From Paraburkholderia sp. PREW-6R (GTDB lineage: Bacteria; Pseudomonadota; Gammaproteobacteria; Burkholderiales; Burkholderiaceae): DNA of 64,000 bases. Positions 25,244 through 33,507 of the stretch are shown piece by piece. A model generated the notes under the pieces. It made no database searches and was not told the origin of the DNA. It saw only the letters and a list, made by a program, of their open reading frames with translations. The stretch covers positions 806,001-870,000 of the forward strand of contig NZ_CP155075.1 in NCBI RefSeq assembly GCF_039621805.1, given 5' to 3'. A program made the position numbers and the translations under genes. The stretch's first letter is position 1, and every line of letters starts with the position of its first letter.

Positions 25244-25987
25244 TTACTGACTTACGACCAGCGGCTTTTGCTGGACGTCCGGCTTCCCGCCGCTCGACGA
25301 CGCCACGCTGACCTGATAGATGAACTTGCTGCCGGGCTTCGCATCCGGAGGAATGGGCACGTGAACCGTGTCCTGCTGCTCGCCGGGTTCGAGCGTGAGT
25401 TGCTGCGTCGCGTTCTGCGTCGGGAAAGGCACCTCGGTCTGCTTGTCGCCCTCGACGACGAATAGCTTGCGCTCGATGGTGACGGGCGCGTCATCGCCCT
25501 GCGGCGTCATGACGATGAAGTTGCTGGTGACATCCGCCTGGCTGCCGGCCGCGACGACTGCAGGCACATCGATGGACCGCACCTTCGTCACGAAGCCCTG
25601 CTTGGGGTTGTAGTGGATTTCCTTCTTGACCTTGTCGTAGTCTTTGGTGCGCTGGAGCTTTGACTCAGGAATCCACGAGGGGTTTTTCTTGTAGCAGGTG
25701 TCGATTGCGGTGTAATAGGCCGTCGCGAAGCCGGCTACCCCGCCGGCGACGGCGCCGATCAGCGCGGCCTTGCCCGCATCTTCGCTCTTGTGGGATACGA
25801 GCATGGCGCTCAGGCCGGCAAGCGCGCCCAGTCCTGCGCCCTTTGCCGTGGTGAGAACCTGTTCTTTCTTGACACAGGAGTTGAGATCGTCGTTAGCCGA
25901 TTCCTGAGCATTTGCCCCCGCGCCCATGAACAGCATTGCAGTCGCAATGGTCGCGCAAGCCGCTGCGCGCTTCTTATTCTTGATCAT
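25244..25987 (-). CDS. Secreted glycine-zipper protein with beta-sandwich-like C-terminus
   Basis: A 247-residue exported protein and the first gene of the operon. Seen: a signal peptide (ACATIATAMLFMGAGANA, cleavage after residue 27), a glycine-zipper segment at 48-93 (GAGLGALAGLSAML, then AALIGAVAGGVAG) flanked by Cys38 and Cys98, which could pair, and a C-terminal half with alternating polar and hydrophobic strands (VTIERKLFVVEGDKQTEVPF) suggesting an immunoglobulin-like fold. Its position 672 bases from the divergent CsgG gene makes its promoter the likely driver of the whole minus-strand unit. The function is unrecognised. A membrane-inserting structural part is plausible. Confidence 0.7.
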   Translation of the reverse strand: MIKNKKRAAACATIATAMLFMGAGANAQESANDDLNSCVKKEQVLTTAKGAGLGALAGLSAMLVSHKSEDAGKAALIGAVAGGVAGFATAYYTAIDTCYKKNPSWIPESKLQRTKDYDKVKKEIHYNPKQGFVTKVRSIDVPAVVAAGSQADVTSNFIVMTPQGDDAPVTIERKLFVVEGDKQTEVPFPTQNATQQLTLEPGEQQDTVHVPIPPDAKPGSKFIYQVSVASSSGGKPDVQQKPLVVSQ

Positions 25988-26659
25988 TCTTTTGGTCTCT
26001 CGACTTTGTTATTGGACATCCCGATGCGTCGACTGAATAGTTCAATTGCTTTTCTGTCCAGTCGCAGCACTTCTATTTTTTGCCGCCTTTTTTTGTATCG
26101 GCGCTTTGAGCGGTAACTTTAGCACTTCATTCTCACAAAAAAAAGAATGCTGTGCGATACACCCGCAAAAGCACAGGATTTATCCATCTCGATATTTGAG
26201 GCAGCGAGAAGAAGCGACAAGGCAGAGAGAGAGATGAACCGCAGACGTAGAACCGCCCCACGATCATGCAATGACGTCAAAGAGATGCCTTTGGCGAGAA
26301 CCCGGATGCAGGCGCAAGCCATCGCCCCGATAACGGAGATAAAGGCAGTCAACGACCACAACAATACGAGAGCTCCTGGCAATCGCCAGCCACATGCTGT
26401 CAATTTTTGTCGCCGGCACAAGCTCGGGCGAGGCGGCATGCATCTGTCAATACAACGGCACAAGTACTCTTGTCGGCAGCTGGTCATCCCTGAGTGGTCG
26501 CTCGCAGGCATTGATCGAAAGACCGCCAATACCGGATCGTGCGCATCGCCCCCCAACGACTGTTGTATTTCCCGCCAAATCGGGAAAAGACGAACTTGCT
26601 TGTAAATCCGCGCCGCCCTAGACTGTCGAAAAATTACTAGATGTGGCCTCCGGGGAACA
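25988..26659. promoter_or_regulatory. Long divergent intergenic region between the caspase/tubulin operon and the CsgG cassette
   Basis: This 672-base interval has no supportable gene. It is visibly richer in A and T than the flanking genes, with an eight-adenine run near 26138 and T-rich stretches around 26075-26100. Open frames on both strands here lack ribosome sites and have composition unlike the neighbours. It is likely to hold promoters for both outward-reading units. No specific operator could be identified. Confidence 0.5.
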
Positions 26660-27604
26660 ATGAAAAGAAATCTTGTCATCAGCGCAGTGAGTGCGATGCT
26701 CGCGGCTTGCGCAACCGTATCCGTGCCTCCTCAAGTCAAGGAAGCGCCCACTCCCAGAACGCAACAGCAAACCGCGCAAGTCGCAATCTCGGCGACTGAC
26801 GAAAAGGCGGTCAAACGAAAGATCGCCATCGGCCGATTTAGCAATGAAACTCGCTACGGCCGGACCTTCGTCACCGATGCGAGCCTCGACCCACTGGGTA
26901 AGCAGGCGAGCGACATCCTGGCAAGCCGGCTGGTAGCGTCGAAGCAGTTTCTCGTTTTCGAACGCCCCGATATTGCGAAGGTGGCCGCCGAACAATCCCT
27001 TTCGAAAGACGCCGGCCTGATAGGTGTGGACGCGCTCATTCTCGGCTCGGTGACTGAGTTTGGTCGCAGCACCACGGGCAAGACAGGCTTCCTGAGCGCG
27101 ACGAAGGTGCAAAACGCCCATGCGAAAGTCGAGCTGCGACTGGTCGACGTCAAGACGGGCTATGTCTTCTTTTCTGCATCCGGTACGGGTGAAGCTTCCA
27201 CCGAGTCGGGAGAAATCGCAGGATTCGGGAGTCGCGCCGACTATGACGGCTCGCTTAATGACAAAGCAATCTCCGCTGCGATATCCGACGTCATCGGCCG
27301 CATGATGACAAAGCTCCGCGAGCGTCCGTGGAAGTCTGACATCCTCAAGACGGACGGATCGACGGTTTACATCAGCGGCGGCGCGTTGCAAGGAATCAAG
27401 CCTGGTTTGACGCTTCACATCTACAAGCCGGGTGAATCGATCCAGAGCGGGCAAACGGGCTTCACCATCGCATTGCCGCCGACTCCCGTCGCGACCATTC
27501 GCGTCACTTCGAATTTTGGTGACAGCGAAGTGAACGAAGGCTCTATGGCACTTGTGACAAGCGGGTCCGTCACAAAAGACAAATCTCTGTTCGTAGCCGA
27601 GTAA
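26660..27604 (+). CDS. CsgG/HfaB-family outer-membrane lipoprotein
   Basis: A 314-residue lipoprotein (lipobox LAAC, Cys17) with a CsgG-like core: KRKIAIGRFSNETRYGRTF, the helix GKQASDILASRLVASKQFLVFER, VDALILGSVTEFGRS and a C-terminal strand-rich region. CsgG proteins form outer-membrane secretion pores in curli systems. HfaB-type relatives support adhesin assembly. No curlin subunits (CsgA/B) are seen nearby, so this is not a standard curli operon. The start has GGGGA close upstream. It heads a four-gene plus-strand cassette that diverges from the caspase/tubulin-like operon, suggesting the two units serve one envelope system. Confidence 0.87.
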   Translation: MKRNLVISAVSAMLAACATVSVPPQVKEAPTPRTQQQTAQVAISATDEKAVKRKIAIGRFSNETRYGRTFVTDASLDPLGKQASDILASRLVASKQFLVFERPDIAKVAAEQSLSKDAGLIGVDALILGSVTEFGRSTTGKTGFLSATKVQNAHAKVELRLVDVKTGYVFFSASGTGEASTESGEIAGFGSRADYDGSLNDKAISAAISDVIGRMMTKLRERPWKSDILKTDGSTVYISGGALQGIKPGLTLHIYKPGESIQSGQTGFTIALPPTPVATIRVTSNFGDSEVNEGSMALVTSGSVTKDKSLFVAE

Positions 27605-27611
27605 CTGACAA

Positions 27612-27926
27612 ATGATGCAATCCATTTGCGTGGCAGCGCTCGTCGTTGCCCTCGCGGGCTGCGCTATGCCCCATAGCCAGGTCGTTTCGGGCAGCGCCCG
27701 CCCCACCCTGAGCCTTATCGGCGCACCGAGCGGCAGCGAACTCGTGCTCGACGGGCAGTTGATCGGACCAGCGAACCAGTACAACGGAGTCAACGGCGTG
27801 ATGGTCATCGAGGAGGGCCCGCACTCCGTTGAAGTGCGTCAAGGCAACACGCTATTGGCAAAGAGAAGAATCCTGGCTGCCAGTGGAGAAGTAGTCACAG
27901 TGGACGTAACGAGCGGAGGGCAATAA
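27612..27926 (+). CDS. Small lipoprotein with PEGA-like domain
   Basis: A 104-residue predicted lipoprotein (signal ending LAGC, Cys17) with a short beta-sandwich-like module: LSLIGAPSGSELVLDGQLIG, then GVMVIEEGPHSVEVRQGN. This is the pattern of PEGA-type surface domains. It begins seven bases after the CsgG stop and lies two bases before the DUF4810 gene, so it is cotranscribed. No enzymatic residues are evident. It probably decorates or stabilises the CsgG-type complex. The first two codons are both ATG. Confidence 0.75.
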   Translation: MMQSICVAALVVALAGCAMPHSQVVSGSARPTLSLIGAPSGSELVLDGQLIGPANQYNGVNGVMVIEEGPHSVEVRQGNTLLAKRRILAASGEVVTVDVTSGGQ

Positions 27927-27928
27927 CA

Positions 27929-28288
27929 ATGAAGTTCTCGACATTGGCAGTCGTGCTCACAGTAGCCGGATTGACCGCTGCCTGTGCGCCTCAGCCGAAA
28001 TACGCATGGGGAGACTACGAGTCGTCCCTGTACGAACACTACAAGACGCCGGGCGATACTACGGCATTTGCTCAGCACCTGGCTGATACCATTAGCAAGG
28101 CGGAGGCATCGGGCAAAAAGGTGCCGCCCGGAATCTACGCTGAATATGGCCAGGTCCTGCTTGAGTCCGGTAATTCGAAACAGGCCGCTGTCTTCTTCGA
28201 AAAGGAAAAGACCACCTGGCCTGAGTCGACGGTCTTCATGACGACCATGATCAGAGTCGCCTCTGGCACGAAGGAGGCGAAACAATGA
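27929..28288 (+). CDS. DUF4810-family lipoprotein
   Basis: A 119-residue lipoprotein (lipobox LTAAC, Cys19). The mature part starts QPKYAWGDYESSLYEHYK, characteristic of DUF4810, and continues with helical TPR-like segments (GIYAEYGQVLLESGNSKQAA, then VFFEKEKTTWPEST). GGAGGG lies eight bases upstream. Its stop overlaps the next start by four bases (ATGA). DUF4810 and DUF799 lipoproteins commonly occur together next to CsgG. The molecular role is unknown. Confidence 0.82.
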   Translation: MKFSTLAVVLTVAGLTAACAPQPKYAWGDYESSLYEHYKTPGDTTAFAQHLADTISKAEASGKKVPPGIYAEYGQVLLESGNSKQAAVFFEKEKTTWPESTVFMTTMIRVASGTKEAKQ

Positions 28289-28959
28289 GCGTAGCAAACC
28301 GCTTTTTGAAACTTGCTCTCGCCGTTACTTCTGTCGTCGCGATGGCAGCGTGCGCGCCGGTTCCCGTTCATAACGATTACACGACGTTCCGGCATGCCGA
28401 CCCGCATTCCATTCTTGTCGTGCCGGTTATCAACCGCAGCGTCGACGTGGATGCGCCGGACTACTTTCTGTCAACGATCACTCGGCCGTTGGCAGAGCGC
28501 GGCTACTACGTGTTCCCGGTCAACCTCACAAAGCGTGTGATGGAGGATGACGGGCTTGGTGACGCTAACCTCGTTCACTCCAACGATCCGACCGTTCTGG
28601 GCAAGATGTTCGGTGCGGACTCGATCATGTACATCACCATCAACCGGTGGGATGCGAGGTATGCGGTTCTAGCGACATCGGTAACCGTCGAACTCAGCTA
28701 TGCGTTGAAGAGCGGCACCACGGGCGAAACGCTTTGGACGCACAAACAGACCATGGTCTACTCGCCGCAAGCCGCGAACGCGGGTAACCCTCTTGCGACG
28801 TTGCTTGTAGCCGCGATCACGGCGGCGATCGCTAAGGCGAAGCCGAACTACGTTCCTCTGGCTCAGCAGGCAAACGCTATTTCCGTCAACAAAGTTGGCC
28901 AAGGACTGCCGGCCGGCCCATATGACGGCAAATACAAGTCTGACGGTTCAACTTTCTGA
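28285..28959 (+). CDS. DUF799 (GNA1162-like) lipoprotein
   Basis: A 224-residue lipoprotein (lipobox MAAC, Cys23). Seen: HSILVVPVINRSVDVDAPDY, TITRPLAERGYYVFPVNLTK, and FGADSIMYITINRWDARYAV, matching DUF799, the family of the meningococcal surface antigen GNA1162. GGAGG precedes the start by seven bases, and it overlaps the DUF4810 gene by four. It is the last gene of the CsgG cassette and is followed within 25 bases by a strong terminator. Relatives are thought to form outer-membrane-associated oligomers that help secretion complexes. Confidence 0.85.
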   Translation: MSVANRFLKLALAVTSVVAMAACAPVPVHNDYTTFRHADPHSILVVPVINRSVDVDAPDYFLSTITRPLAERGYYVFPVNLTKRVMEDDGLGDANLVHSNDPTVLGKMFGADSIMYITINRWDARYAVLATSVTVELSYALKSGTTGETLWTHKQTMVYSPQAANAGNPLATLLVAAITAAIAKAKPNYVPLAQQANAISVNKVGQGLPAGPYDGKYKSDGSTF

Positions 28960-28983
28960 GCCGGTCGCCATAGTTCTAGATGG

Positions 28984-29018
28984 AATGTTCCCGCGAGGGT
29001 AAGCGCGGGAACATTTTT
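28984..29018 (+). terminator. Rho-independent terminator after the CsgG cassette
   Basis: A perfect 12-bp inverted repeat (AATGTTCCCGCG at 28984-28995 and its complement at 29004-29015) with an eight-base loop is followed by three further T residues. It begins 25 bases after the DUF799 stop codon and should end the four-gene transcript. Confidence 0.9.
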
Positions 29019-29038
29019 CAGAGGAGGCGACAACCGCT

Positions 29039-29095
29039 ATGCTTGACCGATGCGGACGCGAAATTTTTCTGCGAAGTCGTTGCGGAATGACCTAA
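29039..29095 (+). CDS. Possible 18-codon leader peptide
   Basis: A very short frame (begins MLDRCGRE) preceded by AGGAGG 11 bases upstream and ending three bases before the next ATG. The ribosome site is stronger than that of the following gene, so it could be a coupled leader. With only 18 codons, chance is a serious alternative. Confidence 0.2.
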   Translation: MLDRCGREIFLRSRCGMT

Positions 29096-29098
29096 CAC

Positions 29099-29311
29099 AT
29101 GCAAACCATGACGCCTGTCGGTAAGCGGCGTCACGAGCCATCGGCGACTGCAAAGGCTCGAGTAGACCTAAATGATGTGCGTCGTAGGTCGGCGCGCGGG
29201 ATGCTTGTCGTCTTCCTTCTCGCGCTCGGCATCGCGTCAATCTGCTTCGGACTTTACAGCCTGATTCCAGCATTCGACGTTTTTGATCGTCCGACTCCGC
29301 TCAAAAGCTGA
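29099..29311 (+). CDS. Small single-span membrane protein, hypothetical
   Basis: A 70-residue frame with a charged N-terminal half (residues 1-33, rich in Arg and Lys) and one strong hydrophobic segment (MLVVFLLALGIASICFGLYS, residues 35-54), which fits an N-in membrane protein. There is no good ribosome site of its own. A short upstream frame with AGGAGG ends three bases before it and could supply coupling. No family is recognised. Confidence 0.4.
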   Translation: MQTMTPVGKRRHEPSATAKARVDLNDVRRRSARGMLVVFLLALGIASICFGLYSLIPAFDVFDRPTPLKS

Positions 29312-29383
29312 TTCTCGCGCGCCCTCTTGGCGATCGCGATCGGAGTCATCGCCCCGCTTCAAAGTCAAGCGAACGAGGAACTC

Positions 29384-29683
29384 ATGTCCAGCAAAGAACC
29401 CAAGGATGTCGACTCGGAAGCTTCGATCGTTCGCTTCTTGAATGAAACGCATCGTTTGCATGACTCGTGCATTACATCCTTTGAGTTTGATGATGGACGC
29501 TTCGTCGATCAAAACGGGAGCATGCACTGCGGCGCCGGCAATGAAGCCAGGTTGACGTTGAACTTCGACAGTCAAATCGGCAAGCCGCCAGCGAAATTCA
29601 AGTTAGTGTTTACAGGTGTTTCCCGATTTGAATACAGCCATGACGCTGCGCATGACGGCTTGATCTTGTCGTGCGAAGTCTAA
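29384..29683 (+). CDS. Small hypothetical protein with HDS motif
   Basis: A 99-residue protein starting MSSKEPKDVDSEAS with AGGA five bases upstream. Seen: the motif RLHDSCITSFEFDDGRF followed by strand-like segments (ARLTLNFDS, KFKLVFTGVSRFEY). This layout resembles many small beta-rich proteins encoded in immunity-type contexts, but I cannot assign a family. In-frame upstream codons from a TTG at 29327 would add a hydrophobic signal-like stretch (MAIAIGVIAPLQSQA), so an exported form is possible. Codon use is less GC-extreme than in the catabolic operons. Confidence 0.5.
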   Translation: MSSKEPKDVDSEASIVRFLNETHRLHDSCITSFEFDDGRFVDQNGSMHCGAGNEARLTLNFDSQIGKPPAKFKLVFTGVSRFEYSHDAAHDGLILSCEV

Positions 29684-29879
29684 ATTGATAACGGCATGGT
29701 GCGCTTTGCGTGCAATGAATGGGATAGGGAGCCCCGTCCGCTAGTCGTGGCGAAGGCCTTCCAATACCTTGCGATGGTCTAGATCGTACGACTTTGCGGT
29801 CCGGGAGACGCCATCGGAATTGCCACATAAGGTGCTATCGAAGACTATCCGACCGCACGCTTTCCAAACCAAGCCTCTA

Positions 29880-30866
29880 TCAATTTATCGCGACGACGAT
29901 TTTTCCCGCGATTCCACCACTTTCCTGGCACTCGTGCGCATCTGCAATGCGCTCCAATGGCACAATCTTCCCAATGGTCGGGGCATAAACGTTCGCCGCC
30001 AGACATGCGTTGATAGCGGCGACTGCCTCTAACTTTGCATGACCCGGCACGGTATAGATGTAGACGAATCGGAAGACGCATCCTTTAACCATGGCCTTAA
30101 GAATGGGCAACGCCAACTGCTCGCTCGCGTTCTCAAGACCATAGGTGCTTATCACGCCGCCTGTGCCTATACACGCGAGATCGATGTCCAGGTTGGTGGT
30201 GAGCGCCACCTCAACGATGCGGTCGAACCCTTGATTGCGGCTCGCGGACCGCAGTGCTTCGACGACCGCATCATCTGTTCGAAGCACGACGACGTCTGCC
30301 CCTGCTCTGCGTGCGCTGGCTTCGTGCTCTGGTTTGGTTACCGTAGCCGCAACCCAGGCGCCGGCCCATTTTGCCAGCGCGATTGCTGCGGAGCCAACAG
30401 CGCCGGCTCCGCCATGGACGAGTACTCTAAGGCCGGTAATCGGGCCATCGGCAAAGAGGCAGCGGTGGGCGGTCAAGGCAGGTATGCCTAGACACGCACC
30501 CATTTCAAACGACACATTCGCATGAAGCGCAGCGGCTTGTACCGCAGGGACGACAACGTACTCGGCGGCGGTACCATGTGGCCTCCCGTATTGAGCCTCA
30601 TAGAGCCAGACGCGATCCCCGATCTGGTGTGAAGTCACCCCGGCTCCCACTTTGTCAATGGTACCTGCCCCGTCCTGATGAGGAATAATGGCAGGAAAGC
30701 CCATTTTGGCTGAAAATCCTGTACGGGCCTTGATATCAGATGGATTGACACCCGATGCGTGAAGTTTGACTCTTACCTCATTAGGCCCTGGTTCCGGGAG
30801 CGGGAACTCCCCCAACTTGAGAACCTCACTGGCTCGACCTTGGCGATCGTAATAGGCGGCTTTCAT
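29880..30866 (-). CDS. Zinc-independent alcohol dehydrogenase/NADPH:quinone oxidoreductase
   Basis: Medium-chain dehydrogenase/reductase of the quinone oxidoreductase class, 328 residues, cytoplasmic. Seen: GVNPSDIKARTG near residue 56, IPHQDGAGTIDKVGAGV, and the NADPH-binding motif VLVHGGAGAVGSAA. Structural-zinc cysteines are absent, as expected of this subclass. The start has GGGAGGGAGAGG just upstream. It is divergent from an HxlR regulator 120 bases away, a common pair in electrophile or quinone stress, where the regulator controls the reductase. Confidence 0.88.
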   Translation of the reverse strand: MKAAYYDRQGRASEVLKLGEFPLPEPGPNEVRVKLHASGVNPSDIKARTGFSAKMGFPAIIPHQDGAGTIDKVGAGVTSHQIGDRVWLYEAQYGRPHGTAAEYVVVPAVQAAALHANVSFEMGACLGIPALTAHRCLFADGPITGLRVLVHGGAGAVGSAAIALAKWAGAWVAATVTKPEHEASARRAGADVVVLRTDDAVVEALRSASRNQGFDRIVEVALTTNLDIDLACIGTGGVISTYGLENASEQLALPILKAMVKGCVFRFVYIYTVPGHAKLEAVAAINACLAANVYAPTIGKIVPLERIADAHECQESGGIAGKIVVAIN

Positions 30867-30924
30867 GACCTCTCCCTCCCGGCAGCAATCTGCGTAAGGG
30901 ACTCAATATCAACGCTACAAAGTT

Positions 30925-30942
30925 TGTGCACAAGTAGGCACA
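30925..30942. promoter_or_regulatory. Candidate HxlR operator
   Basis: Between the quinone reductase and the HxlR gene lies a dyad TGTGC-N8-GCACA, overlapping a perfect 10-bp palindrome TTGTGCACAA (30924-30933). Its position between divergent genes fits a regulator site. The assignment is inference. Confidence 0.35.
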
Positions 30943-30986
30943 CGTTTGATATATAGGGCAAAACAGTATCCTAATGGATCGACAAG

Positions 30987-31334
30987 ATGTCTCTTTTGAA
31001 TAAATACCCGTGCGCAGTTCAAGTCACTGTCGACGTTGCCGGAGGCAAATGGAAGCCGCTCATCATTCACTATCTGATGGGTGGAACAAAGCGTTTCGGC
31101 GAGTTGCAACGCCTCATTGGCACGGTGACGCAACGTTCGCTTACACTACAAATCCGTGAGCTTGAATCGCACGGTATCGTCCGTCGCGAAGTATTCAATG
31201 AAGTGCCGCCACGCGTCGAATACACACTGACCGAGTTCGGCCGGACGCTTACACCCGTGCTTGACGCGATGAAGCGTTGGGGCGAAGACTATATCGATAG
31301 CGCCCGAGATGTGGATGTAGACCGCCGCGATTGA
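30987..31334 (+). CDS. HxlR-family transcriptional regulator
   Basis: Winged-helix regulator of 115 residues. Seen: the HxlR opening VDVAGGKWKPLIIHYLMGGT, the recognition helix region LIGTVTQRSLTLQIRELES, and the wing-proximal PPRVEYTLTEFGRTL. Members usually sense reactive aldehydes, quinones or disulfide stress and control a divergent reductase, which is exactly the layout here. The start has only a weak GGA upstream. The usual N-terminal sensor cysteine is represented by Cys9 (KYPCAVQ). Confidence 0.9.
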   Translation: MSLLNKYPCAVQVTVDVAGGKWKPLIIHYLMGGTKRFGELQRLIGTVTQRSLTLQIRELESHGIVRREVFNEVPPRVEYTLTEFGRTLTPVLDAMKRWGEDYIDSARDVDVDRRD

Positions 31335-31786
31335 GGCACCGTGATGTGACCGTAAGCGATCAGCTCGCACGAACTTATTAAAGCGGCCCTTAGGCCGAAT
31401 TCCCGTCTTCCGATGCGACTAAACAAGCGTCTGCAGTGCCGTTGAAGCTTCCATATCTGTCGCGCGTGGTCGACCGGCCCTAGAGGGTCGCATTGCGCCG
31501 ATTCGCTCTTGAAATTGATCGCCGGAAAGCGGCCAGTCGAAATCCGCTTTCCGGAAGCGCGTCGCGATCGGGCCAAACGAGAAGAACCCGCGATCCAGAG
31601 TGGCAAGTCTAGTTCTGGTAAAGCGGCATCGCTGGAGCGGATGTTGTTCAATCGCGCGGCCAGCATATTGCTAGCGGCGCGTGAGTTCGAGCGCCGTTGG
31701 CCTTTTGAGGCAGCAGACGTTCAACTGCATCTCATTGCTTTCCCGCACGCGCCGACGGACTTCGGCGCGTCCGTCGGAACGTCGCT
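31335..31786. other. Gene-poor spacer
   Basis: About 450 bases with no supportable gene. Open frames on both strands lack ribosome sites and recognisable content. I see no strong hairpin or repeat. Confidence 0.5.
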
Positions 31787-32482
31787 TCAAGCAGGCTGTT
31801 CGAAACTGCCGGGGCTCTTGTCCGAGGCCGTCCACTGCGGAGTCCGAACTCGCTCCGCCTTCTGCAAGCCGGCCTTCAGACCTTCCGCGTCGAAGTCCTT
31901 CGTATAGACTGGCGTGCCAGGCTGGTGACGCCAGGAGTCGTCGATCCCGCCATTATCGACCGCATCAAAACCCACCTCGTTGACGAGTTGCATCACCACC
32001 GCCTTGGCGTCGGCGCTATCGCCCGAGACTGGCAGCGCAATCCGCCCTGGGGTGCCTTCCGGCTTGCCGAGATTGCGCAAATGATCCGCGTAGATGTTGT
32101 TGAACACTTTGACTACAGGCCTGCCGATCTGCTGCGAAACCCACGCGCTTTCCGTCATCCCGGACTCGATCGCCTCGATGCGGCCATCACGCTCTCGTGG
32201 ATAATAATTGCCGGTATCGATTACAACCGTTGTTTCGGGTACATCGTCGAACAGGCTCGCAGGCAGATCAAGGACCTTCTTCTCGGGAATAGTGATTACG
32301 ATCACTGCTGCATCGCGAACTACATCCGCGAGTTCGGCTGGCTTTGCACCCGTTTCGCGGGCGACATCGGCGAGCGTTTCCGGTCCACGCGAGTTGCCGA
32401 TCAGCACCTCGTGTCCATGTTCGACCCAGCGCAGTGCCAGTACACTTCCAATATTTCCCGCGCCAATAATGCCAATTTTCAT
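31787..32482 (-). CDS. NADPH-dependent F420 reductase-type oxidoreductase
   Basis: Rossmann-fold protein of 231 residues. Seen: IGIIGAGNIGSVLALRW at the N-terminus, the NADP-phosphate-contacting segment GNSRGPETLADV, and TVVIDTGNYYPRERDG with KVFNNIYADHL in the middle. Bacterial members without F420 act as NAD(P)-dependent reductases or dehydrogenases of unknown substrate. The start has AGGAGG four bases upstream. It is flanked by gene-poor DNA on both sides, so it is probably monocistronic. No regulator is adjacent. Confidence 0.85.
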   Translation of the reverse strand: MKIGIIGAGNIGSVLALRWVEHGHEVLIGNSRGPETLADVARETGAKPAELADVVRDAAVIVITIPEKKVLDLPASLFDDVPETTVVIDTGNYYPRERDGRIEAIESGMTESAWVSQQIGRPVVKVFNNIYADHLRNLGKPEGTPGRIALPVSGDSADAKAVVMQLVNEVGFDAVDNGGIDDSWRHQPGTPVYTKDFDAEGLKAGLQKAERVRTPQWTASDKSPGSFEQPA

Positions 32483-32824
32483 ACACCCTCCTGTTCTTCA
32501 GTTGACTTGAGCGCAACGCGCGCATCATCTGTGCCCGCAGGGTCGACCGTCCCCTCACACTTGCATAGCCTAGCACCATCCGGACTGAGAGACCGGGTCA
32601 TCAAAGAGGACCCAGACCCTCTTTCGCGAAGCCGAGATCGCGGGCCTGGCGTAGGCCTCATGTGAGAGTTTCGCGGTGGGTGGCGGGTAGAAATAGCACA
32701 CGTGATACGGGACCTTACCACCGATATGGTTTTACTCGTTTCAGTCCGCCGTCCGCACTGCCGTTTTGCAAACTCCAGCCCATGATCCAGTGTGGGCGGA
32801 GTGCGCTATTCCCGTTTTTTATTT
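32483..32824. other. Gene-poor spacer
   Basis: About 340 bases without a supportable gene. The only clear element is the AGGAGG ribosome site of the reductase at its edge. Confidence 0.45.
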
Positions 32825-33232
32825 TTAGGTGAGCGAGTCGCTGACGAAGACGTTGTAAGGTGGGAATTCAAGATCCAGATTTTCGGGAATGGGTATGCCG
32901 TTTCCGCAATAGTCGATCTCGACATCGGCTAAATGACCCGACTCGTCGGCGAAGAGCAGGATCTCGATCGAGCCCCCAACCTCCAGTTCCGACCGATCGT
33001 GGAAGTCCGCTTCAAACACCATACGGTAAGGCTGCCCGCTCGAAGCTATGGCTATGGGAGGAACTTCGTCGGGCGTGGCCAGCGACAGGCTAAAACTGTT
33101 ACATCCACATTCGCAGAGCCTGACTATCTGCGCATTCGCGAATTGCGCTGCAAGCGCGTCACGATTTGGAAATGGACAGTGTTCAAGGATGAACGTAACC
33201 CAATAAGCTGCTCGTTCCAGATTGTTTGGCAT
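32825..33232 (-). CDS. Small CxCGC-motif protein, hypothetical
   Basis: A 135-residue protein with the motif CECGCNSFSLSL (cysteines at 40, 42 and 44) after an N-terminal helix (AAYWVTFILEHCPFP), then predicted strands ending PENLDLEFPPYNVFV. A second protein with the same plan (LEH, then CPCGC, then strands, then a Pro-rich end) is encoded 1.2 kb away, so the two form one family. The clustered cysteines could bind metal. The frame is open for 118 codons upstream of the ATG used, which lacks a clear ribosome site, so the exact start is uncertain. No function is known to me. Confidence 0.6.
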   Translation of the reverse strand: MPNNLERAAYWVTFILEHCPFPNRDALAAQFANAQIVRLCECGCNSFSLSLATPDEVPPIAIASSGQPYRMVFEADFHDRSELEVGGSIEILLFADESGHLADVEIDYCGNGIPIPENLDLEFPPYNVFVSDSLT

Positions 33233-33507
33233 AGGTGTCTTGGTATCTCGGCTTCCGGCTTCGACGCGTCGATTGTCGGTGATTTCAGTCGGGCTGTCGA
33301 ACGATCGCGACTGGCCGTACACTGCCCAACGCGACTGCCCAAGACCGACTCCAAGGGACAGCCGGCTTTTCGGAAAACGGACGTTGACGATGGTTGCCGC
33401 GTACCGCATGATTGATGCATGAACTTCAATGCGCTCCACACTGCGACAACAACCACGACCACCTATGGTGGGTCGTAGGTCAGTACGCGCAACGTTACGT
33501 ATTAGCC

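Noticed and set aside
26119..26679. A 186-codon minus-strand frame in the divergent CsgG spacer
   Set aside because: It overlaps the CsgG start, has no ribosome site, and its hydrophobic stretches look accidental.
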